Assembly (NCBI GenBank): GCA_947567595.1
Contig: CANOMQ010000031.1
Span: forward strand, 1 to 50,742
Direction of reading: 5' to 3'
Source: an uncultured Lachnospiraceae bacterium
GTDB lineage: Bacteria > Bacillota > Clostridia > Lachnospirales > Lachnospiraceae
DNA: 50,742 nucleotides
Below, one piece after another: positions 44,622 to 50,742 of this stretch. Under the pieces are notes generated by a model, which saw only the letters and a program-made list of their open reading frames with translations, ran no database searches and was not told the origin of the DNA. Positions within the stretch are counted from its first letter, which is position 1. Each line of letters opens with the position of its first letter. Made by a program: the position numbers and the translations under genes.

Positions 44622-47111
44622 CTATTCTATACCGCAAAGCATACATATATAATTCTTTATATTAATAATTGGACCATCTGTCTCCCTAAGACTACAATCT
44701 AAATTTCCCCAATTATATATGGCTTCCATTCTATTTACATTTTGTTCTACATTTAGTTCCACGGTATCAATTATTTCATATTCATCATTTAAAATAATCC
44801 ATCTTCCCGTTTTTGTTTCAACAAGTATCTTTTTATCTTCCCACTCAAAAAGTGTATTAAACCTTGAATAATGATCCCAGTAATTTTCCTCGTCGTAATC
44901 ATCTTCACTTATATTAATCTCCCTTATTTCACCTGTCCTTTTATTCATGCGCAATAACTTATTTGCAAGTCGAGGCAATAATACAATTTCATTTCCCACA
45001 ATGTGCTGCATATGAAAGCTCCATTCGCCACACACATAGCCCAAAGGAAAACTTTTTATAATTTGTACAGTCTCACATTTTTCATTTATCTTAATTATCC
45101 TGTCGCCCTTCATAGGAAACACCCAATAATATTGCCCTGCTTCAACAATCCCAGCAAGTGGCTCATTGCTGATAAAATCCAAAGTGTCTACCTTTTTTGT
45201 TTTTAAATTCACATGAACTATTTTATTTTGTGTTATACTTGTAAAAATAACATTTTCTTTTTCCTGTACAAAATTCCCCCATGAAAATATATCTGTATAT
45301 TTTTCACCAATACAAGGTAATGTTATGGACTTATCTTCCTCAATAATTTCTTTTTCCATATTAAATGCCACAATTTGATCATATTGACACGGCAGCAAAA
45401 ACAGGATGTCTCCTAACATCACTCCCCCATTAAAACACGCTCCATTTATCCTTCCTTTGAACCCAAACTCTATATAACTTACTTTACCTTCTGCTATATG
45501 ATAAACTGCAATGTATTTGCATAGATCCGGCATTAAAATCAACTTATCCTTATAAGAAAATAATTTTGTATATCCCATTTGCGTTAAATACAGTTCATCC
45601 ACATGCGGCATATAACGTACATACTCTACCATGAATGTATTTAGGTCCATCTTGTACAAAATATTATCTTTTACAGAAACAAAATACCAATCATTACCAA
45701 CACGTGTGCCATTACACATAGCAACGCTTGATTCGGTCATTGCCTCCACATTCTGTATCATGATTGGTTTTCCTGTTTTCTTATACAATGCCACAACGGA
45801 GCTTCCATCCCCGTAATACGCATCACTTATTATAATCGCTCTATTTATATCACTACTGTCATCATAAATCCCCCAGCCTTCTTCCCGATATTTTCTGACA
45901 AGCCTGTCATATTCTATCCAAAGCTGCGGTCGCATACTTTCCACTGTGGCTTTAATCAATGGATGTGGACGCCACAAAAGAACTACATTTTCCTGATTTC
46001 CTTTAAACACCTCAAATACAGACTCCATCTTTTGCAGCATTTTCTCATTATATTGCAACAACGCACCTACACTCGTATTGTAGAAAACAATTTTCTTCCA
46101 ACTTCCGTCTGCCCTCTCAATAATCTGCAACCATTCCGGCGGTATCTTTAAATCTCCCTTTTTGGTATTCAATACCTTATCAATCTTAGGCGAACCAAGT
46201 CCCAATATTTTATCATCCCAATATTTCCTAGCTGCCTCACTATGATCATTTGTAGCATCAAGAAGAACCTTCATATATACCTGCTTCATATCCTCTGATT
46301 GTACAATGACCTTATGTGCATTGAATACGGCCGGTGTCGTCACAAAATGCTTCATTCCCTCTATTTCATCAGTGTCATCCGGTTTCATTTCATTCAGGAC
46401 AAAATATGGTATATATACTAATTTCTCCGTATACTTCTTCAAATTCTCCGAAAAGAAAAACGGTGGTACACTCGTCACATAATTTAAATCATCATACGGA
46501 TTGTGAATATAAATTGTATCCGGTCGGTGCGCCTCGAAGTCAAATTCATCGTACTTCGTTATCGGAACATAATCCGGGTACTGCTTTCCTTCATAATGCA
46601 TTTCCCGAAAGCTTCCATCCGGATTTTTATCATAATATGGTATCGGGATAACAAACGCGTCACAGTTCGGATCTTCGTCTGCCGCCTTCCATACACTCTC
46701 TAAGCTGTCCCACATACTGGCCTTATATGGCAGGAAAACTGCCTCTGTTCTGATTGGAATATCGTTTCTGATACAATTTCCAATCTTAATCATTTTCTGC
46801 CGAAGCAGCTTGAACACCTTACTGGATTTGATTTCTTTATACTCTGCCAAATTTGCATGAATCTGATAAACCAGTTCACAATACTCTTCTAACAACGATA
46901 CCGCAGAATGCCCTTCACCCTGCGTCTGTTCAATCAAGGTACCTATGGCAATCCCGCCATTCTGACAATCCTCCAAAAGCTCCATCGCAGACTGCACGCT
47001 GCCTTGTTCTATATACTGTTTTATCTGGTCGTGTGCTTCTTCAATCTGTTTGACCAATTCTTCCGCCTGCTGTTTCTGCGCTTTTCTCATCTTCTGCTCC
47101 CAGTTATACAT
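44622..47111 (-). CDS. Large CDP-glycerol-transferase-like protein with coiled coil and propeller-like tail
   Basis: An 829-residue first gene of the glycan operon. Residues about 1-120 are helical and charged (QKQQAEELVKQIEEAHDQIK). About 120-470 resembles a GT-B fold of the CDP-glycerol glycerophosphotransferase (TagF/TarF) clan: LWRPHPLIKATVESMRP near 380 and DAYYGDGSSVVALYKKTGKP near 435 (replacing the usual D-Y-S-S). About 475-829 is beta-rich with repeated turns (GNDWYFVSVKDNILYKMDL and related), likely a propeller. Possible donor: CDP-ribitol or CDP-glycerol. An alternative start at 47090 (GGGAG upstream) is possible. Confidence 0.78.
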   Translation of the reverse strand: MYNWEQKMRKAQKQQAEELVKQIEEAHDQIKQYIEQGSVQSAMELLEDCQNGGIAIGTLIEQTQGEGHSAVSLLEEYCELVYQIHANLAEYKEIKSSKVFKLLRQKMIKIGNCIRNDIPIRTEAVFLPYKASMWDSLESVWKAADEDPNCDAFVIPIPYYDKNPDGSFREMHYEGKQYPDYVPITKYDEFDFEAHRPDTIYIHNPYDDLNYVTSVPPFFFSENLKKYTEKLVYIPYFVLNEMKPDDTDEIEGMKHFVTTPAVFNAHKVIVQSEDMKQVYMKVLLDATNDHSEAARKYWDDKILGLGSPKIDKVLNTKKGDLKIPPEWLQIIERADGSWKKIVFYNTSVGALLQYNEKMLQKMESVFEVFKGNQENVVLLWRPHPLIKATVESMRPQLWIEYDRLVRKYREEGWGIYDDSSDINRAIIISDAYYGDGSSVVALYKKTGKPIMIQNVEAMTESSVAMCNGTRVGNDWYFVSVKDNILYKMDLNTFMVEYVRYMPHVDELYLTQMGYTKLFSYKDKLILMPDLCKYIAVYHIAEGKVSYIEFGFKGRINGACFNGGVMLGDILFLLPCQYDQIVAFNMEKEIIEEDKSITLPCIGEKYTDIFSWGNFVQEKENVIFTSITQNKIVHVNLKTKKVDTLDFISNEPLAGIVEAGQYYWVFPMKGDRIIKINEKCETVQIIKSFPLGYVCGEWSFHMQHIVGNEIVLLPRLANKLLRMNKRTGEIREINISEDDYDEENYWDHYSRFNTLFEWEDKKILVETKTGRWIILNDEYEIIDTVELNVEQNVNRMEAIYNWGNLDCSLRETDGPIINIKNYICMLCGIE

Positions 47112-47141
47112 AAATTATTCGAAAGAATGCTAAAAAAATGC

Positions 47142-47202
47142 TAAAAAAATGTCTTTTACAAGACCAAACTCCCTCGCAAAGAACGCTGTCCTTGCGTTCT
47201 TT
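47142..47202 (-). promoter_or_regulatory. Hairpins with T-run in the glycan operon leader
   Basis: On the minus strand an AAAGAACGC/GCGTTCTTT stem (47178-47202, 7-base loop) is followed by a GTCTT/AAGAC stem (47151-47164), and the latter by seven T's at 47143-47149. This lies just upstream of the first glycan gene at 47111. It resembles an attenuator or weak intrinsic terminator ahead of a long operon. A clear -35/-10 pair is not seen here. Confidence 0.55.
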
Positions 47203-47221
47203 TAAACAAAATATAGATTTA

Positions 47222-47505
47222 CTTAGTCTGCGTCTTTTGCAGACTTAGAAAATCTTTTTGTTTTATCATAAGGATTAGCCGGGCGTTTTATGCCTGTAAA
47301 TCCAATTTCATTGGATTTACTTCGCTCCGCATAAGGCTGCGGTCTTGGCATACCGGAAAGTTATTAAAATAACTCAGATAATGCCGTTTGTTGCCTTTGT
47401 GAACAGCATTTTGCTGTGCACGATATTGTTAACATACGTTCCTGTGATCCTGCTTGGTGTATTGTATCCGTGGCATTTCCCAAAACGCCCCCGATACAAT
47501 ACACC
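47222..47505 (-). ncRNA. Structured region downstream of the TnpB-like gene, candidate guide RNA scaffold
   Basis: Several inverted repeats are present. The largest is GGTGTATTGTATC (47456-47468) with GATACAATACACC (47493-47505), 13 perfect pairs. Inside it a GGCGTTT/AAATGCC inner stem with one G-U pair extends it. Others are ACAGCA/TGCTGT (47403-47417), GTTATT/AATAAC (47360-47373), GTAAATCCAA/TTGGATTTAC (47296-47320), and AGTCTGC/GCAGACT (47225-47245). It starts 70 bases past the TnpB-like stop on the same strand. Structure is directly seen; an RNA role is inferred. Confidence 0.5.
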
Positions 47506-47574
47506 GGGTGAAACTGCCTATGTAAAATTTGTTTCAAATCTTAAACAGACCGTTTATTCTCAGTTCTGTATGGT

Positions 47575-48954
47575 TTAACCGACTTGCGTCTTAAAATTCT
47601 TTTTAGTTTTAACGTTTTTGCTACTGTTATGTTTATTTTCAATATTTCTTGCGCCATTTAGGGCAATTGTGGCTTTATATCCGCAGCTTGGACACACAAA
47701 ACCGTCCGGCTGCCGTTTTCCTTCTGCCCCACAGCAAGAACATATGCTTCCTGTCCCTTTGGAATTAATCTCCACAAGTTCAATAGAGTGAAGACGGCAT
47801 TTATAAGAGAGCCGTTCCCTGACATATCCATTAAAGCTTCTTGTCATATTTCTGTTTGCAGACTTTGATGCAAGCTTTGTCTTGTTAATTGTCACCGGCT
47901 TTGTAATCACAACCCGCTCCGGTTTTTCCGTCGCAAGCATTCTGTTGATTTCCGTATTGATAAGCGCCTGTGTCTTTGTGAGTTCTTTCTCTTTACGCCT
48001 GTCATATTTCTGCGTACCAAGATTATTGGCTGCGATACATTCTGCCTGTTCCTGCTCTCCTGACATGATACTGTCTTGATATAACGCCCGCATTTTTGCA
48101 CGTTCTTTGTTCTTTTGCATCAATCGCTGCGTTTCTGTTGAGGTTATGGCGCCCAGCGACTGTCCGTAAACAACTCCATTGGAAAGCGTGAACATATCCT
48201 GATAGCCGATATGAATATAAATCGTACCATTATAGTCCTTGTGTTTTTTAATTGTTGTTTCCACTGGAAGCGCAAGCGCAGCATATTCATTTTTGATACA
48301 AATCCGAATTTGTCTGTCACAGATTTGATTATCTTTTAACGGAATCGGTATTCTCTGTCCTGCCGTTCTTGACGCAATACATATAGCACCATCCCTGTAT
48401 GCATAACCAGAAGGCGCTATACTGAAATAATCTCCGCCGCCTGTCTTTGGCTTTGTCAGATACTTTCTTGTCAGCCTTCGCAGCAGATTATTCAGACGTT
48501 CTACATCAATATCCAGACCTTGTGCCCTTTTCGGCATTTCATAATCCTCACAGCAAAGCACCGCTGCATATATTTTGTCAAGCTTCAAAACGGTTCTTAG
48601 ATAAAGCCTATCCTCATCACTTAGGTTCTCATTTGCCGCAATCAGTGTTCCAATCCTGTTTTTGAGCATTCCCCACATTCCCTTGATATCGGCAACTGCC
48701 TCAACAATGGCGGGGTCAAAATATGCGGACGGCAGTCCAAGCTGCGTCCTAATGCCGCTATGGCGCACTTCACGCATAATGTCAAATACCGGTGTAAGTC
48801 TTCCAAGACTTTTGATGCCGGAATACCGTTTGTATGTATAATTTTTTACCTTGCCATAGTCAGATGCAATTCCTCTCAAAAATACCATTGTATCTTCTGG
48901 CAGCATTTCACTGTACTGCCAAACGGTCTTTGTGATTGTACTACCTGCGGACAT
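47575..48954 (-). CDS. TnpB-like protein with replaced RuvC catalytic residues
   Basis: About 459 residues. The C-terminal zinc finger has four Cys (SICSCCGAEG and FVCPSCGYKA), as in TnpB. Aligning by eye to TnpB: strand 1 reads IYIHIGYQDMFTLSNG where the family has GIDLG (Asp to His near residue 245); the second motif reads ERVVITKPVTI where the family has VIEDL (Glu to Thr near 348); the third reads ATIALNGARNI where the family has a D before NAARNI (Asp to Ala near 430). All three RuvC acids are absent, so nuclease-dead is likely. No TnpA partner is found. ATG 48954 has AAGGG 8 bases upstream. Confidence 0.82.
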   Translation of the reverse strand: MSAGSTITKTVWQYSEMLPEDTMVFLRGIASDYGKVKNYTYKRYSGIKSLGRLTPVFDIMREVRHSGIRTQLGLPSAYFDPAIVEAVADIKGMWGMLKNRIGTLIAANENLSDEDRLYLRTVLKLDKIYAAVLCCEDYEMPKRAQGLDIDVERLNNLLRRLTRKYLTKPKTGGGDYFSIAPSGYAYRDGAICIASRTAGQRIPIPLKDNQICDRQIRICIKNEYAALALPVETTIKKHKDYNGTIYIHIGYQDMFTLSNGVVYGQSLGAITSTETQRLMQKNKERAKMRALYQDSIMSGEQEQAECIAANNLGTQKYDRRKEKELTKTQALINTEINRMLATEKPERVVITKPVTINKTKLASKSANRNMTRSFNGYVRERLSYKCRLHSIELVEINSKGTGSICSCCGAEGKRQPDGFVCPSCGYKATIALNGARNIENKHNSSKNVKTKKNFKTQVG

Positions 48955-49087
48955 TCTGTTCACCCTTTTTGAATAATCTGTCTTTTTTATTTTGGCAGAA
49001 TAATTCTTTTTCGATAAACTGTTAATAAAAGCTGCTCTGATATACGCACGGACACAAATTTACGATCCGCAAAACAGTTATGCAAGC

Positions 49088-49116
49088 TTATCGTAGATTT
49101 CCCGAATCTACGATAA
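49088..49116. repeat. 29-bp quasi-palindrome, copy 1 (candidate recombinase core site)
   Basis: Arms TTATCGTAGATT (49088-49099) and AATCTACGATAA (49105-49116) are perfect 12-base inverted repeats around the asymmetric core TCCCG. A second copy at 50548 is the exact reverse complement of all 29 bases. It lies 34 bases past the integrase stop at 49150. Confidence 0.9.
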
Positions 49117-49120
49117 AACG

Positions 49121-49140
49121 TTCCAAACACTTCCAAATAC
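49121..49140. repeat. Tandem 10-base repeat beside copy 1
   Basis: TTCCAAACAC (49121-49130) and TTCCAAATAC (49131-49140) are adjacent 10-base direct repeats with one mismatch, lying just beyond the quasi-palindrome. They could be recombinase or accessory-factor sites. Function is not known. Confidence 0.55.
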
Positions 49141-49149
49141 AGTGTTTCT

Positions 49150-50253
49150 CTAACCTGCATGACCATAAATGTGACCATAAAGCTTTGACAGGCTGTCCAC
49201 ACATTGACGTTTTGTGTCCATAGACGGATGCACATAACGGTTCAAAGTAATTTCTACATCAGAATGGCCTAGCATTTCACTAAGGCTTTTGACATCCGTT
49301 CCTCCTTCAATACAGTTTGTGGCAAATGTATGCCGCAGAATGTGAAAGTTTGTATCGGGCAAATTTGCCTCCCGCAAGATCTTTTTAAAACGGTACTGTA
49401 AATTTCTAGGTTCTAATGGTTTATCTCCACCAAACACGTATTCGCCATTTCTATAAAAACAAATAAGTTTTTTCAGTATTGTGTCTGACAATGGAATTTC
49501 TCTACAAGAATACGCACTTTTGGGGACTGTCTCTATTAGTATGGTTTTTGTTTTATACCCTTCAACATGAAGGCGCTGTACGGTTCTGCTAACCACAAGC
49601 GTTTTGTTATCAAAATCAATGTCACTCCATTTTAGTGCACACAGTTCGCCGAGTCTAAGTCCTGTGAACAGACACAGCAGCACCGCCATTTTAAACAAAT
49701 CCGTTTCATGGCAAAGAGCGGCAACCAATTTCTGCTGTTCTTTTTTGATAAACGTTTTAATGGGCTTATTTTTCATTTCCGATTCAGGCTTATTTAAGCA
49801 GGGCATTGCTATAGAATACCGACGGAACGCGTATTTTAAAACTTGATTTAGCACACAGTAAATACTTTTGCGCATGTTGTCTGATAAATGGTCTGAAAGG
49901 GTTTCTTTGACAAGCGTATCCGTAATCTCTGACAGCATCCTACCTGAAAAATCCTTTTCAATGTGTTTTTGAAAAACCATACTATACTTTACATAAGTTG
50001 ATGGCTTTCTTTTCACTTTTACTTCCACAAGCCATTCCCGCGCCGCATCGTTCAATAGAATTTTCCGGTTTCCCCCGCCTCCATTCTGCTTTGCCGGACT
50101 TTTATGCAAAAACAGTTTTTCGCGCACCTCTTCGTATGTCCTGCCATAGACAGAACAGTAAACCTTCTTCTGTTTTTCGGCATTATATACAGGATAACGC
50201 CCCTCCCAACGACCATCTTTTCTTTTTCTTATGTTTTCTCCATGTCTTGCCAT
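49150..50253 (-). CDS. Tyrosine-type site-specific integrase
   Basis: 367 residues. N-terminal AP2-like arm-binding domain (RKRKDGRWEGRYPVYN near 10), core-binding domain around residues 75-170, and C-terminal catalytic domain. All catalytic residues are visible: Arg in FTGLRLGELCALKW near 200, His/Arg in FHILRHTFATNC near 302, His in MLGHSDVEITLNRY near 326 and Tyr near 335 (LNRYVHPS). It resembles conjugative-transposon and phage integrases of Firmicutes. No excisionase gene is seen nearby. It is flanked by palindromes and TGACCATAAA repeats, so it may act on those sites. Confidence 0.93.
   Translation of the reverse strand: MARHGENIRKRKDGRWEGRYPVYNAEKQKKVYCSVYGRTYEEVREKLFLHKSPAKQNGGGGNRKILLNDAAREWLVEVKVKRKPSTYVKYSMVFQKHIEKDFSGRMLSEITDTLVKETLSDHLSDNMRKSIYCVLNQVLKYAFRRYSIAMPCLNKPESEMKNKPIKTFIKKEQQKLVAALCHETDLFKMAVLLCLFTGLRLGELCALKWSDIDFDNKTLVVSRTVQRLHVEGYKTKTILIETVPKSAYSCREIPLSDTILKKLICFYRNGEYVFGGDKPLEPRNLQYRFKKILREANLPDTNFHILRHTFATNCIEGGTDVKSLSEMLGHSDVEITLNRYVHPSMDTKRQCVDSLSKLYGHIYGHAG
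49160..49181. repeat. TGACCATAAA direct repeats, 3' end of the integrase gene
   Basis: TGACCATAAA at 49160-49169 and 49172-49181 are identical 10-base direct repeats with a 12-base period, inside the last codons of the integrase (encoding its YGHIYGHAG tail). The same word recurs upstream of the gene at 50365. Candidate arm-type integrase binding sites. Confidence 0.6.
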
Positions 50254-50364
50254 AACAATTATTCCTCTCTGCTTTTGTGATTTTTTAAGAACGCTCTGAC
50301 CTTTATCAATTTGTTTTTCTAAAAATCAGGCTGCCTCGTTTTCAGGAATTTTTGACCCTAAATC

Positions 50365-50407
50365 TGACCATAAAATGCCCTATATACCTTTATTTTTACC
50401 ATAAAAT
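50365..50407. repeat. TGACCATAAA-type repeats upstream of the integrase
   Basis: TGACCATAAA at 50365-50374 is identical to the two copies at 49160 and 49172; a near copy TTACCATAAA lies at 50396-50405, and the shared ACCATAAAAT is at 50367-50376 and 50398-50407. These sit about 110-150 bases upstream of the integrase start and may be arm-type sites. The rest of 50254-50364 shows nothing else recognisable. Confidence 0.6.
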
Positions 50408-50473
50408 ACTGTTATCACCATATATTTCCTAGTCATCAGGCAATGATTTTGGCAATGATTTTCTAAAAAATGT

Positions 50474-50502
50474 TTGCTATTTCTCTTAATTCATGTTAAA
50501 CT
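50474..50502 (+). promoter_or_regulatory. Possible plus-strand promoter
   Basis: TTGCTA (50474-50479) and TAAACT (50497-50502) with a 17-base spacer form a moderate sigma-A-type match reading rightwards through the second palindrome and out of the window. No gene start is visible downstream within the window, so this is weak. Confidence 0.3.
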
Positions 50503-50528
50503 AATACCGATATAACGTTATGTAGACA

Positions 50529-50576
50529 GAAAAATACAGTATTTTTCTTATCGTAGATTCGGGAAATCTACGATAA
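50529..50576. repeat. 29-bp quasi-palindrome, copy 2, with abutting 19-bp palindrome
   Basis: TTATCGTAGATT (50548-50559), core CGGGA (50560-50564), and AATCTACGATAA (50565-50576) make the exact reverse complement of copy 1 at 49088. A second palindrome abuts it on the left: GAAAAATAC (50529-50537), one central A, GTATTTTTC (50539-50547). Beyond 50577 to the window end (about 165 bases) nothing recognisable is seen. Confidence 0.9.
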
Positions 50577-50742
50577 TAACGATATCCCAAAGCACCTGAT
50601 TTTTAGGGTTTTACGCGCTCTTAACATTCCAAAATATTTCAAGAGACAATTGAAATGCACTTTTTTAAGCTATCTGTTTCAAAAAAAGTTTCTTTCTGAA
50701 CTTTGGGTATGATAGGTAATAAAAGAACAGGTCAAAGATCTG

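Noticed and set aside
47345-47578. Plus-strand open frame of 77 codons with a hydrophobic stretch between the TnpB-like gene and the glycan operon.
   Set aside because: No ribosome binding site, it overlaps the long 13-pair hairpin and ends inside the TnpB-like stop region; the coding potential is best explained by chance and by the structured RNA region on the other strand.
47575-48954. Possibility that this is an ordinary active IS200/IS605 tnpB.
   Set aside because: The three RuvC acidic positions read His, Thr and Ala, no Y1-transposase tnpA is nearby, and no IS end sequences or typical terminal hairpins can be identified.
49088-49116. Palindrome read as an intrinsic terminator for the integrase gene.
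   Set aside because: No T-run follows on either strand, and the identical sequence in reverse complement at 50548 is upstream of the gene, where a terminator would make no sense.
1-50742. Search for a CRISPR array.
   Set aside because: No set of regularly spaced direct repeats with unique spacers of 25-40 bases was seen in the noncoding stretches.

Overview
The window looks like chromosome from a spore-forming, Gram-positive anaerobe of the Clostridia, most likely Lachnospiraceae. The reasons are an alpha/beta-type small acid-soluble spore protein, a low to medium GC content, a CmpB-type (PF06541) membrane protein, and housekeeping gene orders typical of that family. Almost every gene lies on the minus strand, so transcription runs from high to low coordinates.

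Positions 1-24,700 are ordinary chromosome. From the left there is a tRNA-Ser with a perfect consensus promoter, ispD, and the t6A/ribosome cluster (tsaD, rnz, rimI, tsaB, tsaE). Then come truA, an AI-2E-type permease, engB, lon, and the clpX-clpP-tig protein quality-control group with its terminator. These are followed by the spore protein, a DJ-1-like protein, two plus-strand genes (CmpB-like and CYTH), a calcium/cation antiporter, thymidine kinase, tRNA-Leu, a MATE exporter, the aspartate-family genes (ACT regulator, hom, aspartokinase), a PepSY lipoprotein, a small conserved protein and a 2H phosphoesterase.

Positions 24,732-47,111 form one long co-directional glycan gene cluster of 21 genes with gaps of a few tens of bases at most. 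The 3' end holds a probable polyol-phosphate activation set (Rpe-like epimerase, TarJ-like reductase, TarI-like cytidylyltransferase) and a LicD transferase, which together suggest ribitol-phosphate (or a similar polyol-phosphate) decoration. The rest encodes glycosyltransferases of several folds (two GT2, a GT4, another GT-B, a GT-D, a GT11 and a large CDP-glycerol-transferase-like fusion), two DegT/DnrJ aminotransferases, a sugar formyltransferase, two methyltransferases, a cupin, a radical SAM enzyme and an SGNH hydrolase. The striking feature is a roughly 95-residue Rossmann-like module, similar to the PglD N-terminal domain, present in about ten of these otherwise unrelated enzymes. It sits at the N-terminus in some and the C-terminus in others, and one copy stands alone.

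Positions 47,112-50,742 are mobile or regulatory. Upstream of the glycan operon lie a leader with several hairpins, then a TnpB-like protein in which all three expected RuvC acidic residues are replaced (His, Thr, Ala) while its zinc finger is intact. This makes it a candidate nuclease-dead, RNA-guided regulator, and it has a highly structured region directly downstream. Next is an intact tyrosine recombinase flanked by two inverted copies of a 29-bp quasi-palindrome and by TGACCATAAA-type repeats, an arrangement resembling a recombinase crossover system. The best candidate for something undescribed is the combination of this recombinase, the dead-TnpB-like protein and the modular glycan operon they adjoin.
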